Origin: Devosia sp.
GTDB taxonomy: Bacteria > Pseudomonadota > Alphaproteobacteria > Rhizobiales > Devosiaceae
NCBI RefSeq assembly: GCF_028290625.1
Contig: NZ_JAQGJM010000025.1
Coordinates: 1 to 60,510 of the forward strand
Reading direction: 5' to 3'
Length of the DNA: 60,510 nt
Under the pieces are notes generated by a model. The model saw only the letters and a program-made list of their open reading frames with translations. It searched no databases and was not told the DNA's origin. This document shows, piece by piece, positions 34,467-42,500 of the stretch; the first letter of the stretch is position 1; each line of letters begins with the position of its first letter. The translations under genes were made by a program, and so were the position numbers.

Positions 34467-35699
34467 TCAGCCGTTTTCCTTGAACAGGACCTCGCGGTCC
34501 TGGGTGAAGTTGGCCAGCAGGGGGATCGCGGCTCCACCCATGGCGCGCGCGCCGCTGCCCAAGGCCCCTTCGACCAGCGTGAAGGCAGACAAACCCTGGC
34601 GATTGACCCGGTCCAGCGCCATGCGGGTCCGCTCGATGATGGACTGGCGGACACTGACGGGAAATGCTCCGTCCACCACCACGGTTTCCACATCGATCAC
34701 CGCGATCGCGGCGACGATGGCATAGGCCAGGCTTTCGGCAACCTCATCGATCCAGTCATCGAGCACCGGACCCAGATGCGGGCCCCAATCGTCGGGCGAT
34801 TGCCAGAGCAGATCGGCGCTACGGCCCTGTTCGATCAATTTGCGTTCAAGCACATAGATCGAGGCGACGTTCATCAACTGGCGCGAGCGCTCGGGGGAGC
34901 CCGCATAGGCCGGCATGGAGCCGAGCGCCCCGGCATTGCGGGTGCGTCCGGGGAACAGGTGGCCATCGAGCACCAGCCCGCCGCCGATGAAAGAGCCAAT
35001 GTAAACATAGAGATAATCGATATAATCGGCGCCGTTGCCAAACATCAATTCGGCCGCGCAGGCCGCGGTGATGTCGTTGGAGAAATACACCGGCCAGGCA
35101 CAGATCCGCGCTAGGTCGGCGCGGATGTCCACGGTCTTCCAGGCCTCGATGTCCTCGAGCGGCGCGCCGATTTCCTCAGCCCAGGTCCACATTTCATAAG
35201 GGGCCGCGATGCCAAGCCCAGCGATGCGCGCGATGGTGTCAGCTGGAAGGTCGGCCTGCAATTGCGCCAGTCCCGCAATGGCGAAATCGCGCACGCTTTG
35301 CGGCGTCGGATAGGCATAGATTTGGTGCAGTTTGGCCTGCACCTCGCCGACGAAATTGATCAGGTAAAGATCGACGCTGCGCCTGCCGATCTTCAGCCCG
35401 AAGGCAAAGGCGCCATCGGGATTGAGCGAATAGGGCACCGAGGGTTGCCCGACGCGGCCGCGCTGGGCGTCGCCGCGCGTCAGCAGGCCATCGGCCTCCA
35501 ACTGGTTCATGATGATGGAAATGGTCTGCGGCGACAGCCCGGTCATGCGGGCAATGTCGGCCTTGGGCAGCTTGCCGTGCCGCCGGATCAGCGACAGCAC
35601 CAGGCGCTCGTTGTACAGGCGCACGCCGCTCTGGTTCGTGCCCCGGCTCAAGCCGTCCGAACGTTTCTGGCCAATTTTGGCGCGCGCAGACGACACCAT
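34467..35699 (-). CDS. ROK-family transcriptional regulator
   Basis: About 410 aa: an N-terminal winged-helix domain (LVLSLIRRHGKLPKADIARM, then LSPQTISIIMNQLEADGLL) and a C-terminal ROK sugar-kinase-like domain (FGLKIGRRSVDLYLI; YVYIGSFIGGGLVLDGHL). The zinc-binding cysteines of ROK kinases are missing, as in many ROK repressors. AAGGAGG stands right before ATGGTG (35699), so the following GTG could also serve as start. It is divergent from a sugar ABC operon, with a 37-bp dyad in the shared promoter region, and so most likely represses that operon until sugar binds. Confidence 0.9.
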   Translation of the reverse strand: MVSSARAKIGQKRSDGLSRGTNQSGVRLYNERLVLSLIRRHGKLPKADIARMTGLSPQTISIIMNQLEADGLLTRGDAQRGRVGQPSVPYSLNPDGAFAFGLKIGRRSVDLYLINFVGEVQAKLHQIYAYPTPQSVRDFAIAGLAQLQADLPADTIARIAGLGIAAPYEMWTWAEEIGAPLEDIEAWKTVDIRADLARICAWPVYFSNDITAACAAELMFGNGADYIDYLYVYIGSFIGGGLVLDGHLFPGRTRNAGALGSMPAYAGSPERSRQLMNVASIYVLERKLIEQGRSADLLWQSPDDWGPHLGPVLDDWIDEVAESLAYAIVAAIAVIDVETVVVDGAFPVSVRQSIIERTRMALDRVNRQGLSAFTLVEGALGSGARAMGGAAIPLLANFTQDREVLFKENG

Positions 35700-35820
35700 C
35701 TCCTCCTTTGGCACCAAGCCTTTAGCTGCCCGCCATTGGCGGCAAATCGTGCCAAAATGCAACTGGCGCGATCAGGTTGATGTCTCCTCCATGGTATAAA
35801 TCAGACCTTCGCCGCCGTGC

Positions 35821-35857
35821 TGTCAATTAATAAATCCACTGGATTAACTTATTGACA
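35821..35857. promoter_or_regulatory. 37-bp dyad, candidate ROK operator
   Basis: Outer arms TGTCAAT and ATTGACA and the core ATCCA-C-TGGAT are perfectly symmetric about 35839; the 6-bp segments between them are only partly symmetric. The outer arms also form TTGACA hexamers (possible -35 boxes) facing each divergent gene. Repressor binding would cover both promoters. Confidence 0.65.
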
Positions 35858-35992
35858 GGCGGCGGGCGATTTGCTGATGATGGGCGCATGGCAGCGGAGG
35901 ATGAGCACATCATCGCCGCGAGCCGGATGCGAACGCACCAATGCAGGTCAACTGCGGGCGTTCGCTCGAGGAACCCTTTGGGAGGAAAAATC

Positions 35993-37024
35993 ATGCATAG
36001 TTTCTTTAAGGTCGCGGCCGCTGGGGCGGTGATGCTCGGTCTGATGGCCGGCACCGCGGCATATGCCCAGGACAAGCCCGTCGTGGGGCTGATCACCAAG
36101 ACGGAAGGCAACCCGTTCTTCGTCAAGATGCGCGAGGGCGCGCAGGCCAAGGCCGACGAGCTCGGTATTGATCTGCGCACCTTCGCCGGCAAGTTCGACG
36201 GCGACAACGACAGCCAGATTGCCGCGATCGAGAACCTGATCTCCTCGGGGGCCAAGGGCTTTGCCATCGTGCCATCGGATTCCAGCGCCATCGTGCCGAC
36301 AATCCAGCAGGCGCGCGATGCGGGTCTCCTGGTCATCGTGCTCGACACGCCGCTCGATCCGATCGACGCCGCCGACGCGACGTTTGCCACCGATAACCGC
36401 AAGGCCGGCGAGCTGATCGGCTCCTGGGCCAAGGGCACGCTGGGCGACAAGGCTGCTGACGCCAAGATCGCCTTCCTCGATCTGGCGGTGAACCAGCCGA
36501 CCGTGGACTATTTGCGCGACCAAGGCTTCATGGCCGGCTTCGGCATCGATGTGAAAGATCCCAATAAGTACGGGGACGAAGACGACGCGCGCATCTGCGG
36601 TCATGAAATGACTGCGGGTGCGGCGGACGGCGGGCGTACCGCAATGGAAACGCTGCTGCAGAAATGCCCGGATGTGAATGTGGTTTACACAATCAATGAG
36701 GAGGCTGCGGCTGGTGCCTATGAAGCGCTGAAGGCAGTTGGCAAGGATGATGGTTCGATACTTGTCGTCTCGGTCGATGGCGGCTGCCCCGGCGTCGCCA
36801 ACGTCAAGGCCGGCGTGATCGGCGCCACCAGCCAGCAATATCCACTGAAAATGGCCGCCATGGCGATGGAAGCGATCAAGAAGTTCGCCGACACCGGTGA
36901 AAAGCCGGCGGCAACCCCCGGCCTCGACTTCTTCGACACCGGCGCCGCGCTGGTGACCGACAAGCCAGTAACCGGGGTGGAGTCGATCGACACCGCCAAG
37001 GGCGCCGAGCTCTGCTGGGGCTAA
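35993..37024 (+). CDS. Sugar ABC transporter substrate-binding protein (FrcB-like)
   Basis: 343-aa periplasmic binding protein of the ribose/fructose class (Peripla_BP_4). Signal peptide at 1-25 ending AYA, no lipobox. The mature part shows [17 protein letters not shown], a [17 protein letters not shown] sugar-site region and the [12 protein letters not shown] hinge. GGAGG sits 7-8 nt before the ATG; the frame is open upstream but non-coding. First gene of a binding-protein/permease/ATPase operon, followed by a strong hairpin at 37045 that should favour excess binding protein. Sugar specificity is not readable; the downstream dehydrogenases hint at a polyol or ketose. Confidence 0.9.
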   Translation: MHSFFKVAAAGAVMLGLMAGTAAYAQDKPVVGLITKTEGNPFFVKMREGAQAKADELGIDLRTFAGKFDGDNDSQIAAIENLISSGAKGFAIVPSDSSAIVPTIQQARDAGLLVIVLDTPLDPIDAADATFATDNRKAGELIGSWAKGTLGDKAADAKIAFLDLAVNQPTVDYLRDQGFMAGFGIDVKDPNKYGDEDDARICGHEMTAGAADGGRTAMETLLQKCPDVNVVYTINEEAAAGAYEALKAVGKDDGSILVVSVDGGCPGVANVKAGVIGATSQQYPLKMAAMAMEAIKKFADTGEKPAATPGLDFFDTGAALVTDKPVTGVESIDTAKGAELCWG

Positions 37025-37044
37025 GCCAAGCCTACACGATCTGC

Positions 37045-37069
37045 CTCCCTCCCCGCAGCGGGGAGGGAG
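37045..37069 (+). promoter_or_regulatory. Intercistronic hairpin after the binding-protein gene
   Basis: CTCCCTCCCCGC (37045-37056) and GCGGGGAGGGAG (37058-37069) are a perfect 12-bp inverted repeat with an almost absent loop and no T-tract. Such hairpins between binding-protein and permease genes commonly block 3' exonucleases or reduce readthrough. Confidence 0.7.
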
Positions 37070-37111
37070 TGCATCGCGAGCGGACACTGAATAACCCTGG
37101 GAGGGGATCGT

Positions 37112-38188
37112 ATGAGCGATGACGCGACGGGGACGTCGACTGCCGAAAAAGGCCTGGCGGGTGTCGAGCAGGGCGTAGCGAGTTTCGAGGAAGACTCGCC
37201 CAGCCCGATCCGCCGGTTGCAGGCCTTTTTGCATGCCTACCCGACGGCTATTCCCTTCATCGTGCTCATTGTGGGCATTGCCATCTTCTCGGTGGCGGCG
37301 GGCCCCAAATTCTTCGCGCCGTTCAACCTGTCGCTGGTGCTGCAGCAGGTGACCATCATCGGTGTGCTCGGCATCGCGCAGACGCTGATCATCCTGACCG
37401 CCGGTATTGATCTGTCGGTCGGTGCCATCATGATCCTGTCATCCATCGTGATGGGGCGGCTGTCGGTGGTGGCGGGCGTCCCGGTGGAAGCCAGCTTCGT
37501 GCTCGGCATCGGCACCGGCATTTTGTGCGGATTTATCAACGGCGTACTGGTCGCCCTCGTCAAGCTGCCGCCCTTCATCGTGACGCTGGGCACTTGGTCG
37601 ATCTACGGCGCCATGGTGATTTTCATCTCCAATTCCGAGACCATCCGCAGCCAGGACATCGCGGCGGTAGCGCCGATGCTGCAATGGATGGGCGCGCGCG
37701 TGCCGATCGGCGGCGGGGCGGTGCTGACGGCCGGCTCGATGCTGATGATCCTGATCGCGGCAGCGATCTGGTACATCCTCAACCGCACCGCGTTCGGGCG
37801 CCATATCTACGCCACCGGTGACGATCCCGAAGCCGCGCGGCTGGCGGGTATCAACACGAAAATGACGCTGATCGGGGTGTATACGCTGGCCGGTTTCATC
37901 TGCGCCATTGCCAGTTGGGTGCTGATCGGCCGCGTCGGCGCGGTCTCCCCGCTCGGCAGCCAGACGGCGAACCTTGACTCCATCACCGCCGTGGTGATCG
38001 GCGGCACCTCGCTGTTCGGCGGGCGCGGTTCGATCGTCGGCACGCTGCTGGGTGCGTTGATCGTGGGCATGTTCCGCAACGGCCTGGCGCTCGCGGGTGT
38101 CGATGTGCTGTGGCAGGAATTCGCCGTCGGCGCGCTCATCATCCTCGCGGTCACCATCGATCAGTGGATCAGGAAGATTTCAGCATGA
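37112..38188 (+). CDS. Sugar ABC transporter permease (FrcC-like)
   Basis: 358-aa inner-membrane permease of the BPD_transp_2 family. A polar N-terminal tail (~50 residues) precedes about nine helices. The family motif ILTAGIDLSVGAIMIL lies near residue 93, with ATGDDPEAARLAGI in the ATPase-contacting loop and GGTSLFGGRGS near the end. GGGAGGGG precedes the ATG. It overlaps the ATPase gene by 4 bp. Overall it resembles FrcC of rhizobial fructose transporters more than RbsC, judged from the long N-terminus. Confidence 0.92.
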   Translation: MSDDATGTSTAEKGLAGVEQGVASFEEDSPSPIRRLQAFLHAYPTAIPFIVLIVGIAIFSVAAGPKFFAPFNLSLVLQQVTIIGVLGIAQTLIILTAGIDLSVGAIMILSSIVMGRLSVVAGVPVEASFVLGIGTGILCGFINGVLVALVKLPPFIVTLGTWSIYGAMVIFISNSETIRSQDIAAVAPMLQWMGARVPIGGGAVLTAGSMLMILIAAAIWYILNRTAFGRHIYATGDDPEAARLAGINTKMTLIGVYTLAGFICAIASWVLIGRVGAVSPLGSQTANLDSITAVVIGGTSLFGGRGSIVGTLLGALIVGMFRNGLALAGVDVLWQEFAVGALIILAVTIDQWIRKISA

Positions 38189-39003
38189 GCCTCGATCAAA
38201 CGGCCGCAAATCTCACCGCGACACCTATCGCCGGGCCACAGCCGATCCTGTCGGCGACTGGATTGCAAAAGCGCTACGGCAAGGTGGTGGCGCTGGACAA
38301 TGCCGATTTTGAGCTGATGCCGGGGGAGATCCTTGCCGTCATCGGCGACAATGGCGCCGGTAAATCCACCCTGATCAAGGCGCTGTGCGGCGCGGTGATC
38401 CCCGATGCCGGTGTCATCAAACTTGATGGCTCGCCCATCAGCTTCAAGTCGCCGATGGAAGCACGGTTGGCCGGGATCGAGACGGTCTATCAGAACCTGG
38501 CGCTGTCGCCGGCCTTGTCGATCGCCGACAATCTGTTTCTCGGCCGCGAAATGCGCAAGCCCGGGCCACTGGGCAACATCTTCCGGCTGCTCGACCGCTC
38601 CGGCATGAACCGCATGGCGCGCGAAAAGCTCAGCGAGCTCGGGCTGATGACCATCCAGAACATCAACCAGTCGGTGGAAACCCTCTCCGGCGGCCAACGC
38701 CAGGGCGTCGCTGTGGCGCGGGCTGCGGCATTCGGATCACGCGTGGTGATCATGGACGAGCCCACTGCGGCTTTGGGCGTCAAGGAGAGCCGCCGCGTGC
38801 TGGAGCTGATGCTCGACGTCAAGCGGCGCGGCCTGCCGATCGTGCTGATCTCGCACAACATGCCGCACGTGTTCGAGGTCGCGGACCGCATTCACATCCA
38901 CCGATTGGGCAAGCGGATCGCTGTGATCAATCCAAAAAATCATACCATGTCCGACGCCGTCGCCATCATGACCGGCGCCATGCCGCCCCCGGCGGCCAGC
39001 TAG
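38185..39003 (+). CDS. Sugar ABC transporter ATPase (FrcA-like, single domain)
   Basis: 272-aa ATPase with one nucleotide-binding domain: Walker [10 protein letters not shown]-loop in ETVYQNLAL, signature LSGGQRQ, Walker [12 protein letters not shown] and a switch His in LISHNMPH. Sugar importers of this class usually have a tandem ATPase of ~500 aa; the FrcA branch has a single domain and works as a homodimer. The ATG at 38185 overlaps the permease stop (ATGA). Confidence 0.92.
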   Translation: MSLDQTAANLTATPIAGPQPILSATGLQKRYGKVVALDNADFELMPGEILAVIGDNGAGKSTLIKALCGAVIPDAGVIKLDGSPISFKSPMEARLAGIETVYQNLALSPALSIADNLFLGREMRKPGPLGNIFRLLDRSGMNRMAREKLSELGLMTIQNINQSVETLSGGQRQGVAVARAAAFGSRVVIMDEPTAALGVKESRRVLELMLDVKRRGLPIVLISHNMPHVFEVADRIHIHRLGKRIAVINPKNHTMSDAVAIMTGAMPPPAAS

Positions 39004-39074
39004 CGCGACTTTTCTGCGCTTCCGGTGCTCACGTACTCAATGTACGCTGCGCTCCGGTTCTCGAAAAATCACGC
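39003..39074. repeat. Imperfect 72-bp dyad between ATPase and dehydrogenase genes
   Basis: The centre is CGTAC-TCAAT-GTACG. The arms (CGCTTCCGGTGCTC... against ...GCTCCGGTTCTCG, ending GCGCGACTTTT and AAAAATCACGC) are partly complementary. It fills most of the 122-bp gap and may weaken or end transport-operon transcription. Confidence 0.6.
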
Positions 39075-39125
39075 TATCTGACTCGCCGGCATCTCTTGCG
39101 AGATCGTAAAATAATAGGAATTCCA

Positions 39126-40172
39126 ATGACTAAAGTGCGCGCCCTTGTCCTCGAACGCCAGCATGAGCTGGCCATGCGGGAGATCGACCTGCCGATGGAG
39201 GTCGGGCCCGGCATGGTCAAGATCGCCATCCACACTGTGGGTGTCTGCGGTTCGGACGTGCACTACTATACTCACGGCAAGATTGGCCCCTTCGTCGTCA
39301 ATGCGCCCATGGTGCTGGGACACGAGGCGGCCGGAACTATCGTCGACGTCGGCGCCGGCGTGACCCATCTCAAGGTGGGCGATCGCGTCTGCATGGAGCC
39401 GGGCATTCCCGATCCCAATTCGCGTGCCAGCCGGCTGGGAATGTACAATATCGATCCGGCCGTCAGCTTCTGGGCGACGCCGCCGATCCATGGCGTGCTG
39501 ACGCCCGAAGTGGTGCATCCGGCCAATTACACCTTCAAGCTGCCCGACAATGTGAGCTTTGCCGAAGGCGCCATGGTTGAGCCATTCGCCGTGGGCATGC
39601 AGGCGGCGACCAAAGCGCGGATCACGCCCGGCGATACCGCCGTCGTGCTCGGCGCCGGACCCATCGGCACCATGGTGGCGATTGCGGCGCTGGCCGGGGG
39701 CTGCGCGCGGGTCATCGTCGCCGATCTGGCGCAGCCCAAGCTGGATATCGCGGCGCGCTATCAGGGCGTCATCCCGGTCAATATCCGCGACAAGAACATC
39801 GTCGACGAGGTCAAGCGGCTGACCGAGGGCTGGGGTGCCGATGTGGTGTTCGAGTGCTCGGGCTCGCCTCACGCGTGGAAGACCATTATGGACCTGCCGC
39901 GACCAGGCGGCACCATCGTGGTCGTCGGCCTGCCGGTCGATCCGGTGGCCGTCGATATCGCGGCCGCCTCTACCAAGGAGCTGCGGATCGAGAACGTGTT
40001 CCGCTATGCCCACCAATATGACCGGGCGATTGCGCTGTTCGCCTCGGGAAAGGTGGATTTGAAGCCGCTGATCTCGGCGACCTTCGACTTCGAGGATTCG
40101 ATCGCGGCGTTCGACCGGGCCGTAGAAGCCCGTCCGACCGACGTGAAATTGCAAATCAAGGTAGCGAAGTAA
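39126..40172 (+). CDS. Zinc-dependent polyol dehydrogenase (sorbitol/xylitol type)
   Basis: 348-aa medium-chain dehydrogenase oxidising a sugar alcohol to a ketose with NAD. Catalytic zinc ligands are seen in [10 protein letters not shown] (Cys), GHEAAG (His/Glu) and the MVEPFAVG Glu. The structural-zinc four-cysteine lobe is absent: the segment after [12 protein letters not shown] contains no further Cys, as in the sorbitol dehydrogenase/xylitol dehydrogenase branch. The cofactor loop is [15 protein letters not shown] 39126 is preferred over a start at 39096. It is followed at once by an SDR gene, forming a catabolic pair after the transporter. Confidence 0.88.
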   Translation: MTKVRALVLERQHELAMREIDLPMEVGPGMVKIAIHTVGVCGSDVHYYTHGKIGPFVVNAPMVLGHEAAGTIVDVGAGVTHLKVGDRVCMEPGIPDPNSRASRLGMYNIDPAVSFWATPPIHGVLTPEVVHPANYTFKLPDNVSFAEGAMVEPFAVGMQAATKARITPGDTAVVLGAGPIGTMVAIAALAGGCARVIVADLAQPKLDIAARYQGVIPVNIRDKNIVDEVKRLTEGWGADVVFECSGSPHAWKTIMDLPRPGGTIVVVGLPVDPVAVDIAAASTKELRIENVFRYAHQYDRAIALFASGKVDLKPLISATFDFEDSIAAFDRAVEARPTDVKLQIKVAK

Positions 40173-40958
40173 ATGGATCTGGGGTTGCGCGACAAAGTCG
40201 CCATCATCACGGGCGGCACAGTGGGTATCGGGCTGGCGGTTGCCGAAGGGCTGGCGGCGGAGGGTGTCAACCTCGTGCTGGTCGGGCGCGACAAGACACG
40301 CGCTGACGACGAAGCGGCGCGGGTGGCCAGTGCCTACGGCATTATCGCCACGGCGATTGGTGCTGATGTGGCGACGGCCGAAGGCTGCGAGGCGGTGATC
40401 GCCGGCACGAAGAAGGCCTTTGGCGGCGCCGATATCCTGATCAACAATGCCGGCACCGGCTCCAACGAAACCATCCAGGACGCCGATGACGCCAAGTGGC
40501 AATATTATTGGGACCTGCACGTCATGGCCGCGGTGCGGTTGGCGCGGGGCGTGGTGCCGATGATGAAGCAGCGCGGCGGTGGCTCCGTGATCCACAATGC
40601 TTCGATCTGCGCGGTGCAGCCGCTGTGGTACGAGCCGATCTACAATACCACCAAGGCTGCCTTGATGATGTTTTCCAAGACCTTGGCCAATGAGGTCGTG
40701 GGCGACAACATCCGCGTCAACACCATCAATCCGGGCCTGATCCGCACACCCGACTGGGTCAAGACCGCCAAGCAGATCGCTGGCGAGGGTGGTTTTGAGG
40801 CCTATCTGCAGGGCGTGGCCGATGAGGCCGGCGGCATGAAGCGCTTTGGCTCCCCCGAGGAATTGGCGAATTTCTTCGTGTTCCTCTGCTCCGACAAGGC
40901 CAGCTACTCGACCGGCAGCACCTATTTCGTCGATGGCGGCTGGCTCAAGACCGTCTGA
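40173..40958 (+). CDS. SDR-family oxidoreductase
   Basis: 261-aa classical short-chain dehydrogenase. Cofactor motif TGGTVGIG (residues 13-20), NNAG (near 91-94), a catalytic Ser in NASICAVQ, YNTTK as the Tyr/Lys pair, and the PG motif in INPGLIRTP. The start codon follows the previous stop without any spacer, so translation is coupled with the zinc dehydrogenase. Together they could interconvert polyol, ketose and aldonate; the true substrate is unknown. Confidence 0.9.
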   Translation: MDLGLRDKVAIITGGTVGIGLAVAEGLAAEGVNLVLVGRDKTRADDEAARVASAYGIIATAIGADVATAEGCEAVIAGTKKAFGGADILINNAGTGSNETIQDADDAKWQYYWDLHVMAAVRLARGVVPMMKQRGGGSVIHNASICAVQPLWYEPIYNTTKAALMMFSKTLANEVVGDNIRVNTINPGLIRTPDWVKTAKQIAGEGGFEAYLQGVADEAGGMKRFGSPEELANFFVFLCSDKASYSTGSTYFVDGGWLKTV

Positions 40959-40982
40959 TCGCCGGAACCTTGCCCGGCAAAT

Positions 40983-41009
40983 CGTGTTGACGCTCGAAGC
41001 GTCAGCACG
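40983..41009. promoter_or_regulatory. 12-bp inverted repeat upstream of the mgtC-like gene
   Basis: CGTGTTGACGCT and AGCGTCAGCACG pair with one mismatch around a CGA loop. It lies between the SDR stop and the mgtC-like start. It could be a terminator-like hairpin of the sugar operon or an operator; no T-tract follows. Confidence 0.45.
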
Positions 41010-41021
41010 AGGATAGTGGTA

Positions 41022-41512
41022 ATGGATGTCGGCAATGAATTCGGTTTGGTCGAGACGTATCTACCCCAGCACATCATCGCCATAAGGCTGTTCAAGGCGG
41101 CCATTTTTGGCGCTATGATCGGGCTTGAACGCGAGCTCAACACCGGCGGTGCCGGCCTGCGCACCCATATCCTCATCGCGGTGGCCGGCGCGCTGTTCAC
41201 CATCCTGGCGTTCGAGATTTTTCATACCCTGGAAGGTAGAGAAACACCGGCCGATCCGATCCGCGCTGTCGAGGCGGTGACCGCCGGCATCGCATTTCTC
41301 GGCGCGGGCGCCATTTTCCGCAGTGGCGGCAGCGTGCAGGGTCTGACAACGGGAGCGGGATGTGGCTGGCGGGCGCGGTCGGGATTGCCACTGCGCTCGG
41401 CTACTACGTCGTGGCGTTCGGGGTGGCGCTATTCGCCGTATTGGTGCTGGCGATGCTGCGCGTCCTGGCGCATGGCGTTATCTCGGGCGAGCAAGACAAG
41501 CCGAAGAAATAG
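41022..41512 (+). pseudogene. MgtC/SapB family membrane protein, frameshifted
   Basis: The first ~112 codons encode the conserved MgtC N-terminal membrane domain (GAMIGLERELNTGGAGLRTH, then GIAFLGAGAIFRSGGSVQGLTTGAG). At about 41358 the frame is lost: the original frame turns into arginine/tryptophan-rich nonsense ending at 41519, while the next frame continues the family sequence as MWLAGAVGIATALGYYVV and ends at 41512. One missing base, most simply one G in the GCGGGA run, explains this. GAGG precedes the ATG at 41022. It is either a real disruption or a sequencing error; no slippery heptamer is seen. Confidence 0.8.
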
Positions 41513-41526
41513 ACGTTGAAGGGCGC

Positions 41527-41592
41527 GGGGAGAAATGAAAAACTCCGGCAACGGCGCTGAGGGCTAGCGCGCTGCCGATTTCATTTCTCCCC
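41527..41592. repeat. 14-bp perfect inverted repeat and GC-rich intergenic tract
   Basis: GGGGAGAAATGAAA (41527-41540) is the exact reverse complement of 41579-41592, around a 38-nt spacer that is itself GC-rich. It occupies the convergent gap between mgtC and the receiver-like gene. The rest of the gap to 41791 shows only short GC-rich hairpins and no gene. Confidence 0.7.
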
Positions 41593-41791
41593 TCGTGCGG
41601 ACGCGACCGGGAGGAGTCGCGCCGCGCTCCCGTGAGCGGCCCCTTGGGAGGCCGCCACACCTCGCGATCCGGTGGGCGGATCAAGCGAGGAAGAAGTGGT
41701 GGAGAGGATACTTGGGAATGCAGGGGCCGGGCCGAGGCCCGATCTTGCAGCATCACTCCCCACCGAGGCATGTAACCTGTGGACGCAGGGA

Positions 41792-42232
41792 CTACATGCC
41801 AACCGCATCGAGGCGCTGACTGCGCGCCCAGAAACTGACGATATTGGCCGCCTCGCGCCGATAGGCATCGCGTTCGGCGTGACGGGTGAAAACCGCGTCG
41901 GCGCCGGCGTCGTGCAGGTCGGCGATGTGCTGCCGGTCCGGCCGTTGCGCCATGACGACAACCGGAATGTCGTTGCCGATCACCGGGGCCAGCAGGGCCA
42001 CGAATTCCAGATTGGCGGCGCTATGGGCCTTGAGATCTATGATCACCAGGCTCGGCCAGGTGGCCGGTGTCGCCAGCGATGGGAACAGCCGGGCGATGGC
42101 ATCGGTCGCGTTGGCGAAGGTTACGATTCTCGGCGCGCCGTGGGCCAGCAGCATGCGGGTGAGCAGATGCGCCGAATGCGCATCGTCATCGACAAGCGCA
42201 TAATAGGGCGTGTTATCCACAACCGTGTTCAT
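41792..42232 (-). CDS. Receiver-domain protein with degenerate switch residues
   Basis: 146 aa, a stand-alone CheY-like fold. The acidic pocket is present (ALVDDDAHS, residues ~13-17) and an Asp occupies the phosphorylation position in LVIIDLKAHS. The Thr/Ser switch position reads Ala in VVVMAQRPD, and the Lys before the usual Pro reads Arg in VFTRHAE. This suggests either phosphorylation-independent signalling or relaxed function. No output domain or partner kinase is adjacent. It is divergent from the TPR membrane protein at 42501. Confidence 0.7.
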   Translation of the reverse strand: MNTVVDNTPYYALVDDDAHSAHLLTRMLLAHGAPRIVTFANATDAIARLFPSLATPATWPSLVIIDLKAHSAANLEFVALLAPVIGNDIPVVVMAQRPDRQHIADLHDAGADAVFTRHAERDAYRREAANIVSFWARSQRLDAVGM

Positions 42233-42433
42233 TCAAATCCTCGTGCCGCCGCATCTGGCGAGGTTGGCATGACAAAGGCAAAATCACCCGCCGCTCGTGC
42301 GGAGAGTGCTGGCCGGATTGGGGTCTAAAAAGGGACTTCAGCGGGGCCTAGCCGCAGAAATTCTATGTCGCATCACTTGCAGCGACACCCGCCCTATGAT
42401 CCGGATCCGGGCGCTCTGACTAGGGAAAGTAAG

Positions 42434-42472
42434 GTTACCCGCAGGTAACTCGACTTGCGTTTTACATGTAAA
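42434..42472. promoter_or_regulatory. Two palindromes upstream of the TPR protein
   Basis: GTTACC-CGCA-GGTAAC (42434-42449) and TTTACATGTAAA (42461-42472) stand 28-67 bp before the GTG start of the next gene. The positions fit operators or promoter-proximal sites in the 268-bp divergent region. Confidence 0.5.
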
Positions 42473-42500
42473 GCAGCAGTAATGCGGCAGGAGGTCCGCT

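Noticed and set aside
41340..41365. Programmed ribosomal frameshift in the MgtC gene
   Set aside because: No slippery heptamer or obvious downstream stimulatory structure at the shift site.
41016..41519. MgtC gene read as an intact 167-aa protein with a novel C-terminus
   Set aside because: The C-terminal part in that frame is Arg/Trp/Ser-rich nonsense, while the next frame gives the family sequence; a frameshift is the simpler reading.
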